From NCBI GenBank assembly GCA_018817515.1, contig JAHIUD010000051.1, positions 1 to 43,535 on the forward strand: a DNA stretch of 43,535 nucleotides, given 5' to 3'. The translations under genes and the position numbers were made by a program. Positions 24,611-31,417 of the stretch are shown piece after piece (within the stretch, counting starts at the first letter, position 1; every line of letters starts with the position of its first letter). A model generated the notes under the pieces. That model saw only the letters and a list, made by a program, of their open reading frames with translations. It ran no database searches and was not told the DNA's origin. This DNA comes from Pseudomonadota bacterium. GTDB lineage: Bacteria; Desulfobacterota; Desulfovibrionia; Desulfovibrionales; Desulfovibrionaceae.

Positions 24611-24853
24611 ATGGCGCTCGTTTACGAAGAAGCCAAGGCCAAGATCATCGAGTTCTGCAACTCCAAGGCCAAAACCAAGAGCAAGTTCTACTTCAACGAC
24701 TTCACCGCCCTTTTCCCCGACGAGAAAGGCCGCGACGTCAAGAAGATCCTCACCGGCATGATCAACGAGGAAGTCCTCGTGTTCTGGTCCAGCGGCAGTA
24801 CTTCCATGTACGGCCTGTCTGGCGCCGGCAAGCACGCCGACGGCGAGGACTAA
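24611..24853 (+). CDS. dsrD: DsrD, small winged-helix activator of sulfite reductase
   Basis: This 80-residue protein matches DsrD of sulfate reducers in length and pattern: lysine-rich KAKTKSKFYFNDFTALFPDE followed by KGRDVKKILTGMINEEVLVFWSSGST. The family has a winged-helix fold but works as an allosteric activator of DsrAB rather than by DNA binding. AAAGGGG precedes the start. It lies 66 bases after dsrB, behind a strong hairpin, and before a strong terminator, which suggests its level is set separately from DsrAB. Confidence 0.97.
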   Translation: MALVYEEAKAKIIEFCNSKAKTKSKFYFNDFTALFPDEKGRDVKKILTGMINEEVLVFWSSGSTSMYGLSGAGKHADGED

Positions 24854-24884
24854 ACTCCTCCCGCCTCAAGGCTGAGTTCGAGGG

Positions 24885-24913
24885 GCCTTGCCCAGGCAAT
24901 GGGCAAGGCTTTT
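24885..24913 (+). terminator. Intrinsic terminator (or attenuator) between dsrD and cobB/dsrN
   Basis: GCCTTGCCC (24885-24893) pairs perfectly with GGGCAAGGC (24901-24909) across AGGCAAT. TTTTCTCGTTTTC follows. It would end the dsrABD message and lower or uncouple expression of the next gene. Confidence 0.9.
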
Positions 24914-24955
24914 CTCGTTTTCGCCGCAGCACAGCACCAGTCAGGCCAAAGCCAC

Positions 24956-26362
24956 ATGACAGCCTTCCCCCGCATCATCCTTGCCGGACTTTCCGGCGGC
25001 TCCGGCAAGACCTTCGTCTCCGCAGGGCTGGCCCGCGCCTTTGCCCGCCGCGGCCTGGCCGTCATGCCCTTCAAGAAGGGCCCGGACTACATCGACGCCT
25101 CCTGGCTGTCCCACGCGGCCAAGGCCACGGCCACGAATCTCGACCCCTTCCTGTTCCCGCAAGGCGTCATCAGCGCCCTGTTCCAGGAAAAGGCCGCGCA
25201 CGCCGACATCTCCATCGTCGAGGGCAACCGCGGCCTGTTCGACGGCAAGGACTTCGAGGGCACCTGCTCCACCGCAGAACTGGCCAGGCAACTTAGCGCT
25301 CCCGTCATCCTCGTCCTCGACGCCACCAAGATGACCCGCACCGCCGCCGCCATCGTGGCCGGATGCCGCGCCTTCGAGCCCGGCCTCAACCTCGCCGGGG
25401 TCATCCTGAACCGCACCGCGGGCGAGCGCCACCGCAACATCCTGAAAGAATGCATTGAGGGCCTGGCCGGGGTGCCGGTGCTGGGCGCGCTGCCAAAATC
25501 CGCGCGAAACCCCATCCCCGAACGCCACATGGGCCTCGTGTCCGACCAGGAGCACGCGGGGCGCGAACAGGCGCTCGACGCCATCGCCGACACTATCGAG
25601 GCCAGCGTCGACGTTGACCGCATCCTCGCCATCGCCCAGAGCGCGCCCAGCCTGGAAAAGGCCCAAAGCGTGCCCTGGCCCGCGTCCGTCGTCTCCCCAG
25701 CCCAGGCCCCGACCATCGGCTACGTCTTCGACGCCGCCCTGTGGTTCTACTACCCCGAAAATCTCCAGGCCCTGGAATGCGCCGGGGCGAAACTCGTTCG
25801 CCTGAGCCTGCTCGACCCCGCGCCCTGGCCCGACATCCACGGCCTGTACCTCGGCGGCGGCTTCCCCGAAACCCAGGCCGAAGCGCTCAGCGCCAATACA
25901 AGTGCGCGCCACCGCGTGCGCGCCCTGGCACAAGCCGGGCTGCCCATCTACGCCGAATGCGGCGGCTTCATGTACCTCTGCCAAAGCCTCGCCCTTGACC
26001 AGGACGGCTGCAACGGCGCCCATGACCTGGCCGGAGTCTTCCCCCTGGCCACGCGGCTGTGCCCCCGGCCCCAAGGCCTGGGCTACGTCGAGGCCCTCGT
26101 GGAGGTCGAAAACCCCTTCCACCCGTTGGGCGCGCACATCACCGGACACGAGTTCCACTACTCCGCCTGCATGGACCCCGCCCTGCCCACCCTTGCGCCG
26201 CCCACAGCCCTCAAAATGCTGCGCGGACAAGGCATGATAGGCAAACGCGACGGTCTCGTCCTGAACAATACCTTCGCCTCCTACACGCATATCCACGCCC
26301 TCGGCACGCCCCACTGGGCACCCAACTTCGTCCGCGCCGCCCTGGCCTACAAGCAAGGCTAA
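24956..26362 (+). CDS. cobB: CobB/CbiA-type amidotransferase, probably DsrN (siroheme amidation)
   Basis: This 468-residue protein has a dethiobiotin-synthetase-like N-terminal domain with P-loop GLSGGSGKT (11-19) and KKGPDYID. Its C-terminal class I glutamine amidotransferase domain has nucleophile Cys335 in YAECGGFMYL. Family members amidate cobyrinate using glutamine and ATP. Next to dsr genes, the homologue called DsrN in phototrophic sulfur bacteria is needed to amidate siroheme to the siroamide of DsrAB; that is the job I infer here. A cobalamin role is the alternative, and both are possible. I use ATG 24956: the ATG at 24899 lies in the terminator loop. Confidence 0.92.
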   Translation: MTAFPRIILAGLSGGSGKTFVSAGLARAFARRGLAVMPFKKGPDYIDASWLSHAAKATATNLDPFLFPQGVISALFQEKAAHADISIVEGNRGLFDGKDFEGTCSTAELARQLSAPVILVLDATKMTRTAAAIVAGCRAFEPGLNLAGVILNRTAGERHRNILKECIEGLAGVPVLGALPKSARNPIPERHMGLVSDQEHAGREQALDAIADTIEASVDVDRILAIAQSAPSLEKAQSVPWPASVVSPAQAPTIGYVFDAALWFYYPENLQALECAGAKLVRLSLLDPAPWPDIHGLYLGGGFPETQAEALSANTSARHRVRALAQAGLPIYAECGGFMYLCQSLALDQDGCNGAHDLAGVFPLATRLCPRPQGLGYVEALVEVENPFHPLGAHITGHEFHYSACMDPALPTLAPPTALKMLRGQGMIGKRDGLVLNNTFASYTHIHALGTPHWAPNFVRAALAYKQG

Positions 26363-26477
26363 GACAAAGACCTGGGATGCCTCCGGCGGCCTGGGGCCTG
26401 AGGCCCCCGGACCCCCCCCATTGGCCTGGGCCGGGGTTGGCCTGGGCAGGGGCGTCGGCTTGGCTGGCCCTGGCAAT

Positions 26478-26519
26478 GTGCGCGAGTTTTTGAGCGGGGA
26501 CGCTCAAAAACTCGCGCAC
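26478..26519. repeat. 19-bp perfect inverted repeat with GGGA loop
   Basis: The left arm (26478-26496) begins GTGCGCGAG and contains TTTTTGAGCG; the right arm (26501-26519) is its exact reverse complement. The four-base GGGA centre is a GNRA-type loop. Confidence 0.9.
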
Positions 26520-26590
26520 GGTTGGCCCTTTTAAGAGGGTTGGTGAAGAGGCCAGGAGCAAGACGCTCTCCCGTGGTTCCCCCAAAGAAA

Positions 26591-26635
26591 GCCGAAAGCT
26601 CTGTTTCAGGTTCCTCCTGAAACAGAGCTTTCGGC
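26591..26635. repeat. 20-bp perfect inverted repeat
   Basis: The left arm (26591-26610) begins GCCGAAAGCTC; the right arm (26616-26635) is the exact reverse complement. The five-base loop is TTCCT. Confidence 0.9.
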
Positions 26636-26707
26636 GCTATGGGGATTCCAAAGGGCCTCAGGCCCTTTGGTGGGGGTCCAGGGGGCAACGCCCCCTGGTG
26701 CAGGTGG

Positions 26708-28699
26708 TTATTCCTCGGTCTCGGGTAGGCGCACTGAGCAGACCTCGACCTCCTGGTCGAAGCCTTTGGCCTTGATCTGCGCGTGCTCATTCAAGTTGAA
26801 GTGGTCTTGGACCAGGGCGGCGGTGCGGGCGGAGAGCAGCACGCCGCCTTTGGGCGCGTTGGATTCCAGGCGTTGAGCGAGGTTGACGTTACGGCCGAGC
26901 AGGGTGAACTCGCGGCGCGTCTTGGAGCCCATGTCGCCCACGACGCAGTGGCCGGTGTTGACGCCGATGCGGATGCGGATTTCGTTGCGGCCTTGGGAGC
27001 GCCAGCGTGCGTTGAGGCGTTTGAGGGCGGCCTGCATATCCACGGCTGCGCTTACTGCGGCCACTGCGGAGCGCCGGGCGTTTTCCACGGAGTCCACGCC
27101 GGGCGCTTCGGGGTAGCCGAAGAAGGCCATGATGCCGTCGCCCATGAACTTGTCCACGGCCCCGTTGTGACGGAAGACGCAGGCGGTCATCTCCTCCAGG
27201 TATTCGCCCAGGAAGCGTTGCACCTCGGCGGGTTCCATGTGGTCGCTCAAGTTTGTGAACCCGGCGATGTCGGAAAACAGGATGGACAGGTCCACGCCCC
27301 GGCCTTCCATGATGTCGGTGCCGGAATCGAGGATCTGCCGGGCGATGGACGGGGAGAAGTAGGCTTCCAGCATGCGCTTCTGGCGTGCGCTGTCGCGCGC
27401 GGTGCGGGCCAGGCCGTCGGCCAGCAGGCCGAGGACGAAGACGGCGCAGGCGAGCGTGCTGGCGGTGAGGTTGAGCGCCAGTCCGGAGGCGGCGTAGATG
27501 CCCAGGACGGCGGCTGGGCAAAGCGCAGCGACGCCAAGGCTCACGGGCAGGAAGGTGCGGATGGGCAGGCGCAGGAAGAGCAGGGTCAAGAGCGCCAGGA
27601 AACCGACGGTAAGGGCGGCGGATTGCCAGGCCGGGGCAATGCGCAGGAAGGATTTGTTCAAAAGCATGCTCATGAGGTTGGCGTGCAGGGTGGCCAGTGG
27701 CTCGGCGGCGGAGAGCGGCGTGGCCTTGATGTCCGTGGTGCCGGAGGCGGCCAGGCCCACCAGCGCGATCTTGCCCTTGAGCCCCTGGCGCAGGAAGGCC
27801 AGGCGCGCCGGGTCGGCGGAGGCTTCGAGCAGTTCGGCGTAGGACAGGTGCCAGAATCCGTTGCCCCAGGGCGCGGCGAGGTTCACGGGCAGCAGGCCCT
27901 GGGGGTCGGTGGGCACGCTGATTGATCCACCACCAGTAGGGCCGTCCGGCCAGGTGATGTCGAGGGTTCCGGGCCGGGCTGCGGCAGTGGCGCCCAGGTG
28001 CCGCAGCACAGCGGTCAGGGCCAGGCTGGGCAGGAGCTGGCCGTGGTAGCCGACATAGAGCGGCATGCGCCGGAATACGCCGTCATCGTCCGGGGTGGCG
28101 GCCACGTGGCCCAGGCCGATGGCCTGGCGCGAGAGCCGGGCCAGGGGCAGAAAGGTCCGCTCGGCCTGGAGCAGGTCAGTCACGCGCATCGGACCGGGCG
28201 GCAATAGCGAGGGCAAAAGCGGCATGTCATCGGCCTCGGGGGTCAGGCGGACCACTTCGGGCTCGCTGACAAGCCCCACGCCCACCGGGAGCACCACATG
28301 CCCGTTGCGGGCTATGGCCGCTTCCAGGGCGGCGTCCTCGGCGGGGCCATTTCCACCGGATAACGGGCCGGATGATGGGCCGTGGAACACGATGTCGTAG
28401 GCCACGAGCGACACGCCGCAGTCGGTGAGGATGTCGAGCACCTTGGCGTGGACCGAGCGCGCCAGCGGCCACTTGCCGAAGCGGCGTACCGAGTCGTCGT
28501 CGATGTCCACGAACACGATGTCCTGGTGGGCCGGGGGGCGGGCCGCCATGCGGAAGCGCAGATCGGACAGGGACAGCTCCAGGCGGTTGAACGCGCCGGG
28601 GAAGCCCCAGAGCAGGGCGCAGAAAAGCGCCAGCACGGCGCAGCCGACGCCCAGTCCGCGCGCCTTGCCGGAGGGCAGGATGCCTTTGGGGCCCGGCAT
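26708..28699 (-). CDS. CHASE2-domain class III adenylate/guanylate cyclase
   Basis: This 663-residue membrane protein has one N-terminal helix, a periplasmic CHASE2 sensor domain (about 35-330), three helices (about 345-425) and a cytoplasmic cyclase domain (about 465-655). Metal-binding residues are Asp477 (FSDIAGFT) and Asp521 (MGDG); the base-specifying Lys is 517. The second base position lies in RREFTLLG, where class IIIa enzymes have DYT; a Thr here is typical of class IIIb adenylate cyclases. The transition-state Asn and Arg are in VNLAQRLE. It therefore looks active, most likely making cAMP. It follows a secreted-protein gene by 13 bases on the same strand. Confidence 0.93.
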   Translation of the reverse strand: MPGPKGILPSGKARGLGVGCAVLALFCALLWGFPGAFNRLELSLSDLRFRMAARPPAHQDIVFVDIDDDSVRRFGKWPLARSVHAKVLDILTDCGVSLVAYDIVFHGPSSGPLSGGNGPAEDAALEAAIARNGHVVLPVGVGLVSEPEVVRLTPEADDMPLLPSLLPPGPMRVTDLLQAERTFLPLARLSRQAIGLGHVAATPDDDGVFRRMPLYVGYHGQLLPSLALTAVLRHLGATAAARPGTLDITWPDGPTGGGSISVPTDPQGLLPVNLAAPWGNGFWHLSYAELLEASADPARLAFLRQGLKGKIALVGLAASGTTDIKATPLSAAEPLATLHANLMSMLLNKSFLRIAPAWQSAALTVGFLALLTLLFLRLPIRTFLPVSLGVAALCPAAVLGIYAASGLALNLTASTLACAVFVLGLLADGLARTARDSARQKRMLEAYFSPSIARQILDSGTDIMEGRGVDLSILFSDIAGFTNLSDHMEPAEVQRFLGEYLEEMTACVFRHNGAVDKFMGDGIMAFFGYPEAPGVDSVENARRSAVAAVSAAVDMQAALKRLNARWRSQGRNEIRIRIGVNTGHCVVGDMGSKTRREFTLLGRNVNLAQRLESNAPKGGVLLSARTAALVQDHFNLNEHAQIKAKGFDQEVEVCSVRLPETEE

Positions 28700-28712
28700 G
28701 TCCTGGGCCGCC

Positions 28713-29648
28713 TTAGGGCAGGTCTCGGCTCAAGTCATTGGGCACGGGCAGCCCGGCCTCGCGCCCGGCCGCGCCAGTCATGTTCACCGGCGACTGGGAG
28801 CTCTTCTGACGCAGGGAGCGCTTGGTCATGGGCGCCTGGCCGGGCAGGGCGGTGATGACCTCCACGCATTCGGACACCACGCCTTGCAGGGTGGCGAGCC
28901 GGGGCTTGCCCGCACGGGCCTTGGCCAGGGCCTCGTCCAGATTGGTGGCGATGGCCGGGGCGTACAGCCCGCCGGTGCAGGCCAGCACGCGCAGGGAGGC
29001 CGGTGGGGTGAGCTTTGGCAGGGCCAACTGCATGGGCCTGTCCGGGGCCAGGCGGTAGGCCGCGCCCCCGCCGCCGGGCAGGATGCCGTCCTCCTCGTCG
29101 AGGGCGGAGTCTACGGCGACCATGACCTCGCAGGCGCGGCTGGCCGTCACGGTGATCTGGGGCGTGGCGTCCGTGCCGATGCGCAGCACGGGCAGATCCA
29201 GGGCAGCGGGCGGCGGCTCGGGCAGGGGCTTCAGGCGCAGCTCCACCAGGGCCACGGCGCGCACGGTGGACAGGCCCATGGGTGGGGTGCTGTGGTTGGC
29301 GATGATGCGCATGCCCTTGGGCGAGAGATCCAGAGCCTGGCTGCCGCCCAGGGCCTTGTAGTGCTTGGCGGCCATGAGGCGGGCGGTGTTCAGGGCGTCC
29401 TGCTCGGCTTCCTCGGCGCCCACGCCCTGGCCCACGGCCTTGACCAGGATGTAGCGCGCCGGGCCGGGGGCCAGGCTCCTGTCTTCTTCCTGGGGCGTCT
29501 CGGCCTGGGCAACGGTGGTGGAGAGAAGCAGCACCGCCAGTGCGAGCAGCCAGAGCAGGCTGCGCCGGGTGGTGCCGCTGCAGGCGCGGCCATGCGCGCG
29601 TTCCGGTGCGGAAAGCATGCGGTATGAGACGCAGGGGCAAGGGGTCAT
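28713..29648 (-). CDS. Secreted protein of unknown function, upstream partner of the cyclase
   Basis: This 311-residue protein starts at 29648, where AGGAGG lies five bases before the ATG. A long signal sequence (hydrophobic core LLWLLALAVLLLS, cleavage after VAQA near residue 48) sends it to the periplasm. It has a helical segment resembling LPP20-type lipoprotein domains (GVGAEEAEQDALNTARLMAA), then a beta-rich part (ITVTASRACEVMVAVDS...). It has no catalytic motif I recognise. Being cotranscribed with a CHASE2 cyclase, it may modulate the sensor in the periplasm. That is inference from gene order. Confidence 0.8.
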   Translation of the reverse strand: MTPCPCVSYRMLSAPERAHGRACSGTTRRSLLWLLALAVLLLSTTVAQAETPQEEDRSLAPGPARYILVKAVGQGVGAEEAEQDALNTARLMAAKHYKALGGSQALDLSPKGMRIIANHSTPPMGLSTVRAVALVELRLKPLPEPPPAALDLPVLRIGTDATPQITVTASRACEVMVAVDSALDEEDGILPGGGGAAYRLAPDRPMQLALPKLTPPASLRVLACTGGLYAPAIATNLDEALAKARAGKPRLATLQGVVSECVEVITALPGQAPMTKRSLRQKSSQSPVNMTGAAGREAGLPVPNDLSRDLP

Positions 29649-29835
29649 TGCGGCCTCCTGGGTTGTTCGACATTTTACCCCTAGCGCACATCCGGCGGCA
29701 AGACAATGCGCCGGGGCAGAAGGGCCAGCCGGGGCCTGGAGGCGCAAGGGACGTTGCCCTGTGCGGGCTGGTCTGTTAGGAAGGCGTCAGCGGCGGACAT
29801 GGCCGCCTGAACCATCCACAGAAGGAGTATGCGAG

Positions 29836-30459
29836 ATGCAGCGTCTCTTCCATTCGGCTCTTCGTCCTGCCTTTGTTTCGGCCCTGCTGGCCCTGATGAT
29901 CCTCTCCTTGTCGGGCCTGGCCCTGGCCGCGAGCCCTGTGGCCCCGCAGACCGGCAAGACCCTGGTGAAGCTTGAGACCACCACGGGCGACATCGTGTTG
30001 GAGCTCTACAAGGACAAGGCCCCGCTGTCTGTGGGCAGCTTTCTGGCCCACGCCAAGAGCGGCCACTACGACGGCACCATCTTCCACCGCGTCATCAACG
30101 GCTTCATGATCCAGGGCGGCGGCTTCGACATGACCATGCACGAGAAGCCCACCGGCCCGGTCATCAAGAACGAGGCCGACAACGGGCTGAAGAACACGGT
30201 GTACACCATCGCCATGGCCCGCACCTCGGACCCGCACTCGGCCTCGGCGCAGTTCTACATCAACGTCAAGGACAACCGCTCCCTCGACCATTGGGGCAAG
30301 AGCGAGGCGGGCTGGGGTTACGCTGTGTTCGGCAAGGTCGTGGACGGCAAGCGCGTGGTGGACGAGATCAAGGGCGTGGCCACCGGGACGCGCGGGCCTT
30401 ACAGCGACGTGCCGCTCAAGCCCATCATCATCAAGAAGGTCGTGATCCTCTCCGAATAG
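29836..30459 (+). CDS. Periplasmic cyclophilin-type peptidyl-prolyl isomerase
   Basis: This 207-residue protein has a signal peptide (cleavage after ALAA, near 32). The cyclophilin domain includes TIFHRVINGFMIQGGG, SASAQFYINVKDN and YAVFGKVVDG, with catalytic Arg in FHRV. The short bacterial form is shown by the absence of the eukaryotic WLDGKHVVFG stretch. It catalyses proline isomerisation during folding of exported proteins. GAAGGAG precedes the ATG at 29836 by eight bases. TTGCCC/TAGGAA with a 17-base spacer at 29754-29782 could be its promoter. A terminator follows. Confidence 0.95.
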   Translation: MQRLFHSALRPAFVSALLALMILSLSGLALAASPVAPQTGKTLVKLETTTGDIVLELYKDKAPLSVGSFLAHAKSGHYDGTIFHRVINGFMIQGGGFDMTMHEKPTGPVIKNEADNGLKNTVYTIAMARTSDPHSASAQFYINVKDNRSLDHWGKSEAGWGYAVFGKVVDGKRVVDEIKGVATGTRGPYSDVPLKPIIIKKVVILSE

Positions 30460-30734
30460 CTTCGGCGAGCTTTCAAGCAGCCAGGGCGGTCCTTTAGGGG
30501 GCCGCCTTTTTTTGGGCCCCGGGCCGCCTTGCCCGTCTGGTCGTGGCTGGTAATGTCGTGACTGGCTTTGTCGTGAATGGAAGCGCTGCCGCGCCGGGCC
30601 ACCTCATCAGCCCGGTGGGGCCCGTGGTGCAGGCTGGAGTACAGCAGGCCCACCGGGTGGTGGGGCGTTTTGACGTAGCGGGGAATGTGTGGCGAAGCGG
30701 AACTGGTCTTGGAAGGCGTGCTGGTCTTGCTCAT
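30399..30734 (-). CDS. Small protein A of a paralogous pair (TPHHPVGLLY core), stop lost
   Basis: The frame starts at ATG 30734 with GGAGG eight bases upstream. Its core, TPHHPVGLLYSSLHHG, is shared with the next small gene at 30873-31076 (TPHHPVGLLYTMLRHG), and similarity continues through (D/E)E-x-x-R-x-x-x-x-S-I to a KAA. At that point the paralogue has TAG, whereas this copy has CGG and runs on for about 35 more residues across the terminator and the antisense of the cyclophilin 3' end. The expected unit is therefore about 75 residues and the rest probably a read-through tail. No family is recognised. It is probably cytoplasmic. Confidence 0.6.
   Translation of the reverse strand: MSKTSTPSKTSSASPHIPRYVKTPHHPVGLLYSSLHHGPHRADEVARRGSASIHDKASHDITSHDQTGKAARGPKKGGPLKDRPGCLKARRSYSERITTFLMMMGLSGTSL
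30485..30513 (+). terminator. Intrinsic terminator of the cyclophilin gene
   Basis: GGCGGTCC (30485-30492) pairs with GGGCCGCC (30499-30506; one G-T pair). Seven T follow. It lies inside the tail of the antisense small frame at 30399-30734. Confidence 0.85.
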
Positions 30735-30872
30735 GGTGGGAGCCTCCGGTGTTGGACGGTGGCGCGGGATGCGTTCGTCAGCGCTGCCGTTATGGCAGGG
30801 CCGCGTGACGCCGCAGTGAAGCGGGGGTGACTGTTCGGGCAGGGAGGCCTTCCCTCCGGCCCCGGCCCGACC

Positions 30873-31076
30873 CTAGGCCGCCTTGTCGGGCTGGCCGGCA
30901 ATGGACTCGAAGCTGATGCGGTGTGCCTCCTCGTGCGACAGGCCGCGCCCGTGGCGCAGCATGGTGTAGAGCAGCCCCACGGGATGGTGCGGGGTTGCGC
31001 AGTGGGGGCTTGCTGCGGCGTTGGGGGCTTCGCTTTCAGGACGCAGAGGTAGGGTGGCGGGGGGAACGTTACGCAT
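30873..31076 (-). CDS. Small protein B of a paralogous pair (TPHHPVGLLY core)
   Basis: This 67-residue protein starts at ATG 31076 with GGAGG five bases upstream, a very strong site; an upstream ATG at 31118 lacks one. It has a loose Ala/Pro N-terminus, the core TPHHPVGLLYTMLRHG and a helical end GLSHEEAHRISFESIAGQ. I do not know the family. The same strand and 138-base spacing suggest tandem duplication with its paralogue. The invariant HHP and the LLYxxLxHG helix are the best candidates for a functional core. Confidence 0.65.
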   Translation of the reverse strand: MRNVPPATLPLRPESEAPNAAASPHCATPHHPVGLLYTMLRHGRGLSHEEAHRISFESIAGQPDKAA

Positions 31077-31417
31077 GTCGACCTCCGGTGTGTATCGGGT
31101 TAAATCGTTGTAAGGCAAGAAGCGGACCAGCGTTGCATAATACCGAAATGACTAGATTAAATGATATTGACGGTAGGTGGCGTTGGGCATTTGTAAGCAA
31201 AATTGTCTGTTCGACACTATTGTTTGCACGAAATGGAGCAGGCAAACGCTCCCCTCCCACGAAGGTGCATGCCGGGGCTGTGTGACGGGGGTGTGAAGGG
31301 GGCGCAACGCTTTGACGCTTGCGCCCGCGAGGCGGCACAAACTGCTGGCAGATTGTCGCGCGCATGGAGTAGCTTGTGGGCATTCGTTCACAACAACAAT
31401 CAGTCAGGAGAATCCAC
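31077..31417. other. Divergent promoter region between small protein B and phoA
   Basis: This 341-base region is AT-richer than its flanks over 31077-31240. It contains two 7-base direct repeats TGTGACG and TGTGAAG separated by four bases (31281-31298), the spacing of a PhoB box. I see no convincing gene in it. Confidence 0.4.

Larger units (their letters stand above)
26363..26707. repeat. Array of inverted repeats between convergent genes
   Basis: This 345-base interval has no gene. It holds at least five perfect or near-perfect hairpins. From left to right these are a GGGGCCT/AGGCCCC stem at 26393-26407, a 19-bp perfect stem at 26478-26519, a 20-bp perfect stem at 26591-26635, a 10-bp stem at 26648-26670 and a 9-bp stem at 26678-26698. 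A GGACCCCC-like motif follows the outermost hairpin at each end, in opposite orientations. It sits between the 3' ends of cobB/dsrN and the cyclase gene. It is best read as a mosaic of interspersed intergenic repeats that also serve as terminators. Confidence 0.85.

Noticed and set aside
24899-24955. Upstream ATG at 24899 as the cobB/dsrN start.
   Set aside because: It lies in the loop of the dsrD terminator, and the extra 19 residues precede the usual N-terminus of the family.
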